In this document: positions 1-8,234 of the stretch, piece after piece
How positions within the stretch are numbered: the stretch's first letter is position 1
How the letters are laid out: every line of letters begins with the position of its first letter
Assembly (NCBI GenBank): GCA_027081065.1
Contig: JALWLW010000030.1
Coordinates: 1 to 21,820 of the forward strand
Reading direction: 5' to 3'
Source of the DNA: Campylobacteraceae bacterium
GTDB lineage: Bacteria > Campylobacterota > Campylobacteria > Campylobacterales > Sulfurovaceae
Length of the DNA: 21,820 nt
Notes under the pieces: model-generated
Databases searched by the model: none
Seen by the model: only the letters and a program-made list of their open reading frames with translations
What the model was told of the DNA's origin: nothing
Program-made: the position numbers and the translations under genes

Positions 1-391
1 CTAAACTTTCAGATTTCAGATGCTCATAAGGACTATTTTCTATCTGATAAACAGCAGAAGAATCAAGTTTTAAGCCTTTGATTAACTCTGTATGCTCTTT
101 TTTAAATTGATTGTAAAGATTTGAATCTACAATAGATAAAAACTTTAAAAACTGTTTTGAAGTTTTATGATTATGCAAAAATAGGTCATGAAACTGTTCT
201 CTTTTGAGCAAAAAGTAGCAATCACCAACTTTGTTGAGTCTATCACCAAAATAAGGATTTAGAACAGCTTTAAAGTCATTTTGAATGTTTCGTATATTTT
301 CATTTAAATCTATAGCCAATTTTTTCACACAAACTTTTTCTTGTTTTGAAAGGCTCTTTACGATAGAAAGCACTCTTATAACTTTATCCAT
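1..391 (-). CDS. WYL-family transcriptional regulator, N-terminal part (cut by window edge)
   Basis: Reading the minus strand from the ATG at 391-389 gives an open frame of 130 codons that runs off the left edge of the window without a stop. It begins MDKVIRVLSIVKSLSKQEKV and continues with a helix-turn-helix-like stretch (KKLAIDLNENIRNIQNDFKA, about residues 23-42) and then FGDRLNKVGDCYFLLKREQF. This layout, an N-terminal winged helix followed by a linker, is familiar from Campylobacterota regulators whose C-terminal half is a ligand-binding WYL domain. That half lies outside the window, so the family call is by recollection of related N-termini. The gene is divergent from the DUF188 gene at 477, with 85 bp between the starts. 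An upstream ATG at 395 is out of frame and stops after three codons, so 391 is the better start; no strong ribosome binding site is visible. Confidence 0.7.
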   Translation of the reverse strand, partial: MDKVIRVLSIVKSLSKQEKVCVKKLAIDLNENIRNIQNDFKAVLNPYFGDRLNKVGDCYFLLKREQFHDLFLHNHKTSKQFLKFLSIVDSNLYNQFKKEHTELIKGLKLDSSAVYQIENSPYEHLKSESL

Positions 392-476
392 TCATCAAGT
401 ATGCCTAAAAATCTCTTACTCTTTAACCTTTTCTGATAAACTTACATAAGAAATAATAAAACTGGAAATACTACTA

Positions 477-926
477 ATGACCCTATTCATAGACGGAGAT
501 GCCTTTCCTAATCTGCTTAAACCCATTGTTCTAAAAGCCATAGAACGCCTAAAACTAAAAACTTATGTTATTGCTAATAAACGCATAACTATTGGAAATT
601 CAAAACATGTTGAATACCTCATCGTCGAAGCAGGTGCAGATGAAGCTGACCATAAAATAGTAGAGATGGTAGAAGTTGGAGACTTAGTCATCACAGCTGA
701 CATTCCTCTCGCTGACCGAATTATCACAAAAGAAGCCCATGCCCTTGACCACCGTGGGGAACTCTATAGTGTGGCAAATATAAAACAGTACCTTACCATG
801 AGAAACTTTATGCAAGAGATGCGAGATGCAGGGGAGATGACAAGTGGGCCAAAAGCATTTGGAGAAAAAGATGCTCGTGCATTTGCCAATCAATTTAATG
901 CTTTTTTAGGACGACGATTTCATTAA
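477..926 (+). CDS. YaiI/YqxD family protein (DUF188), PIN-like fold
   Basis: This 149-residue protein matches the whole of the YaiI/YqxD (DUF188) family, whose members are usually about 150 residues. Recognisable blocks are the N-terminal strand with acidic residues (FIDGDAFP, D6 and D8), VEAGADEADHKIVE, the hallmark GDLVITADIPLAD, ALDHRGELY, and the C-terminal SGPKAF...ARAFANQF segment. The family is related to PIN/NYN nucleases by fold, and its cellular role is not established. Most members have DADACP at the N-terminus; here Cys is replaced by Phe (DGDAFP). The start at 477 fits the family and has GGA about ten bases upstream. It is followed by a 95-bp gap with its own promoter-like sequence for the next gene, so it may be monocistronic. 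Confidence 0.9.
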   Translation: MTLFIDGDAFPNLLKPIVLKAIERLKLKTYVIANKRITIGNSKHVEYLIVEAGADEADHKIVEMVEVGDLVITADIPLADRIITKEAHALDHRGELYSVANIKQYLTMRNFMQEMRDAGEMTSGPKAFGEKDARAFANQFNAFLGRRFH

Positions 927-963
927 ACTTCTCTTTTAATCGTCACATTAAGTACATCATATG

Positions 964-969
964 TATAAT
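964..969 (+). promoter_or_regulatory. Probable -10 element for the SapC-family gene
   Basis: A perfect TATAAT lies 53 bp upstream of the ATG at 1022, with no convincing -35 hexamer, as is usual for the main sigma factor in this phylum. The predicted leader contains a 13-nt inverted repeat at 988-1000 (CCAAA, 3 nt, TTTGG) and a good ribosome binding site (AAGGA at 1008-1012). Confidence 0.5.
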
Positions 970-1021
970 TCTCCAAACATACAGCATCCAAATATTTTGG
1001 AAAGACTAAGGAAAAAACTAA

Positions 1022-1708
1022 ATGCATAAATCTATAGAGGTACTCAGCCTAGAAAAACATAAAGAGTTTGGAATAAAAACAGTTTCAAATTATCTTATAG
1101 CTAAAAACTTGACATCAGCACCTATCACTGTGAATGAATATTTTGAATCATGTAAAGAGTACCCTATTGTATTTTCAAAAGACTCTCAAGGGGCATGGTT
1201 TTCTTTAGTACTTTTAGGAGTAGAAAAAGAGAATAAATTTGTTGATGCAGAGGGAAAATGGAAAAAGCATTGTCATATTCCAGCATTTGTAGGTCGATAT
1301 CCATTTTTATTTATGGAAGATAGTGACAAAATTGTATTAACCCTTGACCCAACCCAAACCATAGAAAAAAGTGAAGCAGAAGATAAGTACTTTTTTGAAA
1401 ACGATGGTAAACATTCAAATTTTCTTAAAACAGTAGTTAGCTCAATGAATTCAGCTCAAAAATTTACAAAATTAACTCAAGAGTTCATTAAAACACTTGA
1501 TGACCTCAACCTTTTAGAAGCATCTGGTATGGGTGGAAAAACTACTGAGGGAAATGACTTTTCTATTGGAGGTTTCTTTGTCATTAAAGAGAAGAAATTA
1601 GCATCATTAACAGCAAAAGAACAAACTAAGCTTTGTAAAAAAGGATTTACACAATTTATTACAGCACATATGATTTCTATTTCAAATATGAATAAATTAA
1701 TAGACTAA
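1022..1708 (+). CDS. SapC family protein
   Basis: The 228-residue product matches the SapC family (Pfam SapC, proteins of about 230-250 residues). Supporting blocks are EYPIVFSKDSQGAWFSLVLL near residues 46-65, NKFVDAEGKWKKHCHIPAFV near 72-91, the RYPF segment that follows, the LLEASG region around 164-169, and a C-terminal FxIxEKKLASL...GFTQFITAHMISISN segment. The family was named from a gene in the Campylobacter fetus S-layer locus, but its biochemical function is unknown, and database labels calling it a peptide transporter permease are misleading: there are no membrane segments here. No S-layer or type I secretion genes flank it, so this looks like a free-standing copy. AAGGA at 1008-1012 sits nine bases from the ATG and supports the start. 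Confidence 0.85.
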   Translation: MHKSIEVLSLEKHKEFGIKTVSNYLIAKNLTSAPITVNEYFESCKEYPIVFSKDSQGAWFSLVLLGVEKENKFVDAEGKWKKHCHIPAFVGRYPFLFMEDSDKIVLTLDPTQTIEKSEAEDKYFFENDGKHSNFLKTVVSSMNSAQKFTKLTQEFIKTLDDLNLLEASGMGGKTTEGNDFSIGGFFVIKEKKLASLTAKEQTKLCKKGFTQFITAHMISISNMNKLID

Positions 1709-1709
1709 G

Positions 1710-1730
1710 GTACTCCTCTTAAAGGAGTAC
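1710..1730 (+). terminator. Hairpin after the SapC-family gene
   Basis: GTACTCCT (1710-1717) pairs perfectly with AGGAGTAC (1723-1730) across a 5-nt loop, directly after the stop codon at 1706-1708. No T-run follows, so as a rho-independent terminator it is weak; it may be an mRNA 3'-end stabiliser. Confidence 0.4.
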
Positions 1731-1772
1731 AGTCATCTATGTTAAGAGTAAAAATTTTATGTATTAATACGC

Positions 1773-1778
1773 TATAAT
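1773..1778 (+). promoter_or_regulatory. Probable -10 element for cysS
   Basis: A perfect TATAAT lies 32 bp before the cysS ATG in an AT-rich stretch, giving a predicted short leader that includes AAGG at 1797-1800 as ribosome binding site. No clear -35 is seen. Confidence 0.5.
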
Positions 1779-1810
1779 CTCAACAACATAACTATTAAGG
1801 TCACTCCTAC

Positions 1811-3211
1811 ATGCAAATCTACGATAGCGTACAAAAAAAGAAACTCCCCTTTCAATCCATTGTTCCACGAAAAGCTTCCATTTACATCTGTGGTCCTACT
1901 GTTTATGATGATGCTCATTTAGGTCACGCTCGAAGTAGCCTTAGTTTTGACCTTTTGGCACGTACCCTTAAAGCCCTACGTTACGAGGTAACTGTGGCTA
2001 AAAACTTTACTGACATTGATGACAAAATTATTAAAAAAGTACGTGAAACAGGTCAAAGCCTACAAGAGCTTACTAGCCACTATATTGCTGTTTACAAAAA
2101 TGAGATGCGTGTTTTAGGTGTTCAAGATGCAGACATAGAGCCTAAAGCTACAGAGTCTTTGGAAGCTATGGAAGCCCTTATTCAAAACCTTATTGAGAAA
2201 GACATTGCCTATGTTGTGGCTTCTGGAGATGTCTACTTTGACACTTCTAAAGATGAAAAATATGGTGCTATCTCTAGCCAAGTAATGGACGACGAAGAGA
2301 ATCAAAGTCGGGTAGAACACAATGCCCAAAAACGAAACCCAAAAGATTTTGCACTTTGGAAAGCCTGTGCTGGTGACGAAGATATCTGTTTTGAGACAAG
2401 CTTTTCAAAGGGTCGTCCAGGTTGGCACTTAGAGTGTTCAGCCATGATTGAAAAACACTTTGAGGGTACAGATGAGTACAGCATTGACATTCATGGAGGA
2501 GGGGCTGACCTGCTCTTTCCTCACCATGAAAATGAAGCAGCACAGAGCCGTTGTGCCACAGGTCATGAACTCGCTAAGTACTGGATGCACAATGGTTTTG
2601 TAAACATTGACGGAGAGAAGATGTCAAAGTCTTTAGGCAACTCTTTTTTCATTAAAGATGCACTAAAAACTTATGATGGAGAGATTTTAAGAAACTATCT
2701 CATCTCCATTCACTACCGAAATGACTTTAACTTTAACGAAGAGGACTTGCTTAACTCTAAAAAGCGTTTAGACAAGCTCTACCGACTTAAAAAAAGAGTC
2801 ACTCCAACCACAGCCTCTAAACCAAATACCAAGTTTCATAAAGCCGTCATGGATGCCATGTCTGATGACTTAAACATCTCAGTAGCACTGGCACATATTG
2901 ACCAGATGATAAGCGATGCCAATGACAAATTTGATGAAAACCCAAAAGACAAAGGGCTTAAAAAAGAGACCCTAGCCAACATTGAGTTCATCGATAAGCT
3001 TTTAGGTTTTGGAGGCAAAGAGCCATTTTCTTACTTTCAAATAGGCATTGATGAAGCAACAAAAGAGAAAATTGAAGCCCTCATTCAAGCTAGAGATGAA
3101 GCTAAAAAAGCCAAAGACTATGCTACGTCAGATAGCATTCGAGATGAAATCTCTACCATGGGCATTGCCATTATGGACACAGCAAATGGCACACTTTGGG
3201 AAAAGTTGTAA
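1811..3211 (+). CDS. cysS: Cysteinyl-tRNA synthetase
   Basis: This class I aminoacyl-tRNA synthetase charges tRNA-Cys with cysteine, using ATP, in the cytoplasm. The 466 residues agree with the usual 460-470. The HIGH signature appears as HLGH at 36-39 after CGPTVYD (C27), and KMSKS is at 270-274. The zinc site that discriminates cysteine is complete: C27, C209 (in GWHLECSAM), H238 and E242 (in FPHHENE). Relative to the E. coli enzyme, the stretch between C209 and H238 is four residues longer (EGTDEYSIDIHGGG region); I believe this is common in Campylobacterota. AAGG ten bases upstream and a TATAAT further upstream support the start at 1811. The helicase gene follows 50 bp later on the same strand with no clear terminator, so the two may be cotranscribed. 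Confidence 0.97.
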   Translation: MQIYDSVQKKKLPFQSIVPRKASIYICGPTVYDDAHLGHARSSLSFDLLARTLKALRYEVTVAKNFTDIDDKIIKKVRETGQSLQELTSHYIAVYKNEMRVLGVQDADIEPKATESLEAMEALIQNLIEKDIAYVVASGDVYFDTSKDEKYGAISSQVMDDEENQSRVEHNAQKRNPKDFALWKACAGDEDICFETSFSKGRPGWHLECSAMIEKHFEGTDEYSIDIHGGGADLLFPHHENEAAQSRCATGHELAKYWMHNGFVNIDGEKMSKSLGNSFFIKDALKTYDGEILRNYLISIHYRNDFNFNEEDLLNSKKRLDKLYRLKKRVTPTTASKPNTKFHKAVMDAMSDDLNISVALAHIDQMISDANDKFDENPKDKGLKKETLANIEFIDKLLGFGGKEPFSYFQIGIDEATKEKIEALIQARDEAKKAKDYATSDSIRDEISTMGIAIMDTANGTLWEKL

Positions 3212-3261
3212 TAACACCTTATTTAGATTAAGCAAAATAAAACATAAAGAATTCAAACCAT

Positions 3262-6108
3262 ATGGCAAAAAAAAAGAAAAAGCAATCAATCAAAATAAAT
3301 AACAAAGTTAAAGAACTTATGAATGGTGAGCCTTTTGATGAGGGCATCAAACATTTAAGCGAAGAAATTTTAGTTGAACTCACCATGTTACTTAACTTAA
3401 AAGTCCCTATGCTTGTAAAAAAAGAGATGGTTCGTGCCTTGCGTCAAGCATGGTCTGAGGGTAATACCCATTTAAGACTGCACATTGTAAACTACTTAGA
3501 GCAGATGAACATCAAAGTCACTAAAATAGATGAGAGTGACAAAGTCTCACTCATTGTCTCTATGTTAAACAAACATGAGCATAACAAAGAAGAGGAGCAA
3601 CAGATACTCTCTGCTTTTATTGACACGAAGTTTAACAAAATTTCTGAAGAGAAAATAGCCTCTAAACTTAACTATATTCGGCAACAAAAACTGATGGATT
3701 TATGGGAGAAAAAAGTTGAAGTAGAGTTCAATACCCTTTCTCAAATGGAGTTCTACCACTCTTATGAGTTTTCTATGAAAGAAGAGACTTTTTATAAATC
3801 ACTTTTAACCATAACAGACAGTATTGAAAATAATCTACTTTTAAATGGTGATGAAGAGTATATCAAGAGTGAGCTAGAACATCTTAAACTCGCTGCCATT
3901 GCTCAAAAAGAAGAAGAGATAAAAGTTTTTATAGAGTCTGTTACAACAGAGCATAAGTATCTCTCTGAAGATGAAGTCATAAAACTCATACGCTCAATGC
4001 CACCTGAAGACTCTTTCTATGAAATCGAAATTCCACTTGAGATTTTAAGAGAGATTGTAAACCTCATTGACCCTTTGTACCTACTTACGCTACAAGGCTC
4101 AAACATTGTCATTAGTAAAGAGAAGTCTTACACACTTTATGAGACAACACTACCCTACACAGCTGTTGTCTCTTATGGTCGTCCTTTTATTTTCCATCAT
4201 ATTTGGAGAGGCGAAGAACTACCCATAAAAGAAGATATGCAACGTGTTAAAAAAGAGATGCAAGAGCATTTTGAGCAAAGCATTCATGATTTAGAAGAGG
4301 AACTTTTTGAGTTAGCAAATGGCTTAGAACTAGAAAGCTCTGTTGTTGAAAAATTCATCTTACAGTTTGTGGAACCTCAACTCTGTAGCTCTAAAAATTT
4401 GAAACTAAAAGAGAAAGTAAAACGGCGTATTGTCTACCATTTCATGGAACATATTCGCCCATTAAAAGAGAAAAGACGTAAAGAAGAACTTTTAGCCAAA
4501 ACCATTCGAGACTTTAAAAACCTTTTTCCTATGGCAAGATTACTTAAACGTGAAATTTTCTTTCATGTAGGACCTACGAACTCGGGGAAAACTTATGAGG
4601 CATTGCAACACTTAGAAAATGCAGACACAGGTTACTACCTAGCACCTCTACGTCTTTTAGCACTAGAGGGTTACGAAAACTTAAAAGCCAAAGGGGTTGG
4701 GGTTTCCCTCATTACAGGTGAAGAGGAGATAATTGACGAAGAGTCAACCCACATAAGCTCTACCATTGAGATGATGAATGCTTCAGTTGATGTAGATGTT
4801 TGTGTCATCGACGAAATACAGATGATAAGCGACCGTGACCGTGGTTGGGCTTGGGCAAATGCACTCATTGGTGTTCCTGCCAAAAAAGTCATACTGACAG
4901 GTTCAGCCGATGCACTCGATGCAGTGACTGAACTTTGCGAATATTTAGAAGAACCATTAACGGTAAAACACTTTGAACGTAAAAATGAGCTTAAACTTCT
5001 ACCACACCCTACTCCCATAAAAGAGATAGAAAAAGGTACAGCTGTTGTTGCTTTTTCAAGACGAGATGTACTAGGACTACGTCAACAACTCTCACAAAAG
5101 TATGAAGTCTCAGTCGTCTACGGTAACCTCTCACCAGAGGTACGACGTGAAGAGGCACGACGCTTTAGAGAAGGAAAGTCAGACGTATTGGTAGCGACCG
5201 ATGCCATTGCAATGGGGCTTAACCTACCCATTAAGACCCTACTCTTTTCAAAAGACAACAAGTTTGATGGACTAAGAAGAAGAGAACTCTTACCTACAGA
5301 AGTAGCCCAAATTGCAGGACGTGCAGGACGTTATGGTTTAGAAGAAGTTGGGTATATTGGTGCTTTAGACAAAAAAGCTTTAGAGACCATTGAGAGTAAG
5401 TTTTACCAACCTCTACCAAAGCTAGAACTCCCTTTCTCTGTCATGGCTAGTTTAGAGCATGTCATGCTTATTGGTGAAATTTTAGAGACAGAAAACCTCT
5501 CAACTATCTTAAATTTCTTTGCAGAAAATATGGAGTTCGAAGGACCTTTTGTCGCAGCCAATATTGACTCTATGTTAGAAATCGCTGCCATTGTTGACGA
5601 ATATCGTTTAGACTTAAAAACACGCTTTCACTTAGCTTGTGCCCCTGCTTCTATCTCTTCACCTTATATTGAGTCGGTATTTCACCGATACATCAAACAG
5701 ATAGAAGCCAATGAGCCTGTCAAGTACATCCCACCACGAGACCTACCAAAAGTTGCCCAAACCAATGAGATGATGCTCAACGCAGAAGACAGAGTACGAG
5801 AGATTTCTCTCTATCTATGGCTCTCTTTTAAATTTGAAGAACTATTTCAAGAGACACAAAAAGCCATTGAGGCACGTGTACGACTCAACAACTACATCGA
5901 AGCCTCTCTAAAACAAGGTAACTTCATCAAAAAATGTACACGTTGTGGAAAAAGCTTAGACTTTACCTACCGTTTCTCTATTTGTGATGGTTGTTTCAGT
6001 AAAGGACGAAGAGGCTCACCCTCAAACAATCGTGGGGCTAGAAATGGTGGCAATGGTGCAAAAGAAAGCAATGCAGGAAGTAGACGTAGGTCAAGGAGAC
6101 GGTCGTAG
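3262..6108 (+). CDS. Suv3-like DExH-box RNA helicase with C-terminal zinc ribbon and RG-rich tail
   Basis: The 948-residue protein is a superfamily 2 helicase closest to Suv3, the RNA helicase of the mitochondrial degradosome. Residues 1-430 are helical, charged and without a recognised domain. The helicase core has motif I GPTNSGKT (437-444, K443), LRLLALEGYE, the Suv3-type LITGEEE and STIEMM, motif II DEIQ (517-520) followed by MISDRDRGWAW, motif III LTGSADA, and motif VI QIAGRAGRYG (683-692, R687 and R690). Next comes a Suv3-type C-terminal region, then a CxxC-x12-CxxC putative zinc ribbon (C892, C895, C908, C911) and a tail rich in Arg, Gly, Ser and Asn (about 915-948), typical of RNA binding. 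It probably unwinds RNA in turnover or ribosome assembly; this is inference. There is no clear ribosome binding site before 3262, and a run of nine A (3267-3275) follows the start codon. Confidence 0.85.
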   Translation: MAKKKKKQSIKINNKVKELMNGEPFDEGIKHLSEEILVELTMLLNLKVPMLVKKEMVRALRQAWSEGNTHLRLHIVNYLEQMNIKVTKIDESDKVSLIVSMLNKHEHNKEEEQQILSAFIDTKFNKISEEKIASKLNYIRQQKLMDLWEKKVEVEFNTLSQMEFYHSYEFSMKEETFYKSLLTITDSIENNLLLNGDEEYIKSELEHLKLAAIAQKEEEIKVFIESVTTEHKYLSEDEVIKLIRSMPPEDSFYEIEIPLEILREIVNLIDPLYLLTLQGSNIVISKEKSYTLYETTLPYTAVVSYGRPFIFHHIWRGEELPIKEDMQRVKKEMQEHFEQSIHDLEEELFELANGLELESSVVEKFILQFVEPQLCSSKNLKLKEKVKRRIVYHFMEHIRPLKEKRRKEELLAKTIRDFKNLFPMARLLKREIFFHVGPTNSGKTYEALQHLENADTGYYLAPLRLLALEGYENLKAKGVGVSLITGEEEIIDEESTHISSTIEMMNASVDVDVCVIDEIQMISDRDRGWAWANALIGVPAKKVILTGSADALDAVTELCEYLEEPLTVKHFERKNELKLLPHPTPIKEIEKGTAVVAFSRRDVLGLRQQLSQKYEVSVVYGNLSPEVRREEARRFREGKSDVLVATDAIAMGLNLPIKTLLFSKDNKFDGLRRRELLPTEVAQIAGRAGRYGLEEVGYIGALDKKALETIESKFYQPLPKLELPFSVMASLEHVMLIGEILETENLSTILNFFAENMEFEGPFVAANIDSMLEIAAIVDEYRLDLKTRFHLACAPASISSPYIESVFHRYIKQIEANEPVKYIPPRDLPKVAQTNEMMLNAEDRVREISLYLWLSFKFEELFQETQKAIEARVRLNNYIEASLKQGNFIKKCTRCGKSLDFTYRFSICDGCFSKGRRGSPSNNRGARNGGNGAKESNAGSRRRSRRRS

Positions 6109-6126
6109 AGTTAAATTAACTCTTTT
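6108..6126 (+). terminator. Putative terminator after the Suv3-like helicase
   Basis: GAGTTA, a 3-nt loop and TAACTC (6108-6122) form a short AT-rich stem overlapping the helicase stop codon, followed by TTTT. It lies between convergent genes. The stem is weak. Confidence 0.4.
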
Positions 6127-6155
6127 AATCATTACCTCTTTTTTTTCTATATGAT

Positions 6156-8186
6156 TTAAAACCGATAAGTCAAATGAAAAGCAGGTAAGAATCCCATACC
6201 CTTATATTCCCCATCTCTCTCATAATCATCATTATAACGGTACGAGTCAATATTTTCTTTAAACAAAGCATTAACATTCATAAGTTCAAAGGCTACTTCT
6301 AAACTTGAATTGGCATACTTAAACGTTTTACCTATTTGTATGTCCAAGTCGTAAGTACTGGGCATTCTTTGGCTGTAGGCTTCTCCGTAAATTGGGCGTT
6401 TATAGTCTTGTCCATTGTTACTTGCATTTTCTGTTCCTACAATTGGTGTATAAGGTGAACCTGAATTATATTTTAAGAGTGATGCAAGTCGCCAATTATT
6501 ATTAAACTTATACGACACATTTGCCTGTAATGTATGAGGAATATCTCCTTGAAAACGAAATTGTCTTTTATTCTCAGTATTCAGTTGTCGTTTAGCCTTA
6601 ACATAGGTATAAGCAACAATCATATCAAACTTATCAACTTTTTTTCGGTAAGTAACATCTACCCCATAGGCTTCACCCTTACCTACTCCCTCATAGTTAT
6701 TTGTCTTGTCAGCTATGGCTAGGTTGTCAAAGGTTTTAAAATAAGGTTCGACAACCAAAGAACTTTTTTCATCAAACTTTTTTGTAATGTTCAAAGCATA
6801 ATGGTTTGAAAATTCTGTCGCTTCTAACAATGGATTTCCAAAACCATCTAAAGCATAGGTAACCCGTGGCAATTGAGAATAACGTCCCACAGCAAAAGAA
6901 GAACTCCAACCATCAGAAAAATCATGAACATACGCGACTCTTGGGTCAATGCCTGAGCCAAACTTTTGAAAGTCTGTTTTCCATGCTCTTAGTCCATAAC
7001 GAAAATGATCTTGCTCACTAATGTCCCAAATGTCTTGTGCAAAAAGTGCATATTGTGAAGCGTTGATTGTTTTGTCATAGTCTAGCACTTCTTGGTCTGA
7101 GACTAAGGGTTCAAAATCTTCGTCGCCCGTACTGTTGGCAAAATGTATTTTAACAGGTGCTTCTATTTTTTCTAATTCCATTCCAATTAAAGGTTTATGC
7201 CCCTCAACATCAAAAAGAGTTTCATGGTAAAGTTTTGTACTATCTTGGGTCGTTTTTATGAAAAAATCATCATCAAACAGTTCTGTATTTTCTCTATTTT
7301 TCATATGAGAAAGAAGTGTCATAGATTCATAGTTATCCCCTATGTAGTTCCATCTAGCACCTAAAGTTGTAAAGCCATATTTAGAATTTATTTTTCCATT
7401 GGCTACGGGGTCTTTTGTTTCATTCATATTACTATTGAGTTTCATTTCGTCTTGTGCTGTTATGGCTTCAAAAGAAAAAGTATGGTCTCCCACGTTATGA
7501 CTCAAAATCAAATTGGCATCATAATATTGAGGAAAAAGTGTAAAGGTTGTCTTTTTACTACTGTCACGTTCATCTTCTTCTAAACTCTCCATTAACTTCG
7601 TTGCAAACAAATCAATATAGCTTCGTCGTCCACTTAAGAAAAGTGAAGTGTTTTCTCCTAATTTCGCATCATAAGCAAAGTCTGCATCATACAAACCCAC
7701 ATGAATTCGTCCATTGTTAGAACCTTGTGGATACTTAGGCGTAATGTCTATAACTGCACCCATTGCTCCATAAGTTGTGTCGAACCCACCTAAATAAGCA
7801 TCTATTTGAGCTGTTGCTTCAGGGGCGATGACCGAATGCAACCCCCCTGCATGAAAAATATACCCAAGAGGTAATTGATTTACCGTAAACATTGTCTCAC
7901 GAGGTTTAGAACCATGAATAAAGATTTCACTACCCTCATCGTTATTGGTACTCACAACCCCAGCCATAGTTTTTATGGCTTTGACAGGATCACCGTTTGT
8001 ACCTGCCATTCCTAAAGCTTGTTTGGTTGTCATCTGCTGTTGCATCGGTGCGTTGGGTAAGAAACTCTCTTTTTGTACAAGAAAGTCCATCTCCTCTTCT
8101 TCTTGGGAAGCATTGACATTAATGTCCCCTAAGTCTACCTCTGCTAATAATAAAAATGGTGTTAGTATTAAATGTATTGTTTTCAT
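6156..8186 (-). CDS. TonB-dependent outer-membrane receptor, ligand unknown
   Basis: Taking the ATG at 8186, the product is 676 residues, typical of a TonB-dependent transporter. A short signal peptide (MKTIHLILTPFLLLA) is followed at once by LGDINVNA, which resembles a TonB box, then a linker rich in Glu, Gln and Met. The plug domain runs from about 55 to 170 (QALGMAGTNGDPVKAIKTM, GSEIFIHGSKPRETMFTVNQ, LGGFDTTYGAMGAVIDITP). The rest is alternating aromatic beta-barrel ending in FHLTYRF, the terminal-Phe signal for outer-membrane assembly. Nothing in the sequence identifies the ligand. It lies 48 bp downstream of the kinase gene on the same strand and has its own operator-promoter copy (8193-8224). 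A GTG at 8192 could extend the frame by two codons, but it falls inside the predicted -10. No ribosome binding site is visible before either start. Confidence 0.88.
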   Translation of the reverse strand: MKTIHLILTPFLLLAEVDLGDINVNASQEEEEMDFLVQKESFLPNAPMQQQMTTKQALGMAGTNGDPVKAIKTMAGVVSTNNDEGSEIFIHGSKPRETMFTVNQLPLGYIFHAGGLHSVIAPEATAQIDAYLGGFDTTYGAMGAVIDITPKYPQGSNNGRIHVGLYDADFAYDAKLGENTSLFLSGRRSYIDLFATKLMESLEEDERDSSKKTTFTLFPQYYDANLILSHNVGDHTFSFEAITAQDEMKLNSNMNETKDPVANGKINSKYGFTTLGARWNYIGDNYESMTLLSHMKNRENTELFDDDFFIKTTQDSTKLYHETLFDVEGHKPLIGMELEKIEAPVKIHFANSTGDEDFEPLVSDQEVLDYDKTINASQYALFAQDIWDISEQDHFRYGLRAWKTDFQKFGSGIDPRVAYVHDFSDGWSSSFAVGRYSQLPRVTYALDGFGNPLLEATEFSNHYALNITKKFDEKSSLVVEPYFKTFDNLAIADKTNNYEGVGKGEAYGVDVTYRKKVDKFDMIVAYTYVKAKRQLNTENKRQFRFQGDIPHTLQANVSYKFNNNWRLASLLKYNSGSPYTPIVGTENASNNGQDYKRPIYGEAYSQRMPSTYDLDIQIGKTFKYANSSLEVAFELMNVNALFKENIDSYRYNDDYERDGEYKGMGFLPAFHLTYRF

Positions 8187-8192
8187 GAACAC

Positions 8193-8224
8193 AGTGTAAC
8201 AAAATTAAATGAGAAAAAAATGAG
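8193..8224 (-). promoter_or_regulatory. Operator-promoter A (CTCAT direct repeat + -10), upstream of the TonB-dependent receptor
   Basis: Read on the minus strand: CTCAT (8224-8220), 6 nt, CTCAT (8213-8209), 10 nt, then TACACT (8198-8193). The layout is identical to copies B and C. Over 29 aligned bases starting three bases before the first repeat, A and B differ at only three positions. The repeat period of 11 bp fits a tandem OmpR/PhoB-type binding site. The predicted transcription start falls at about 8186, on the receptor's ATG. Confidence 0.65.
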
Positions 8225-8234
8225 ATTTAACGAA

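Noticed and set aside
668..694. Similarity between 669-687 and about 19938-19956 (GTAGAAGTTGGAGA...)
   Set aside because: About 15 shared bases between a DUF188 codon stretch and transposase antisense; no extension either side, so taken as chance.
3048..3302. 84-residue open frame spanning the cysS end and the helicase start
   Set aside because: It is an out-of-frame shadow of cysS, Lys-rich because of the AAA-rich sequence, with no family resemblance.
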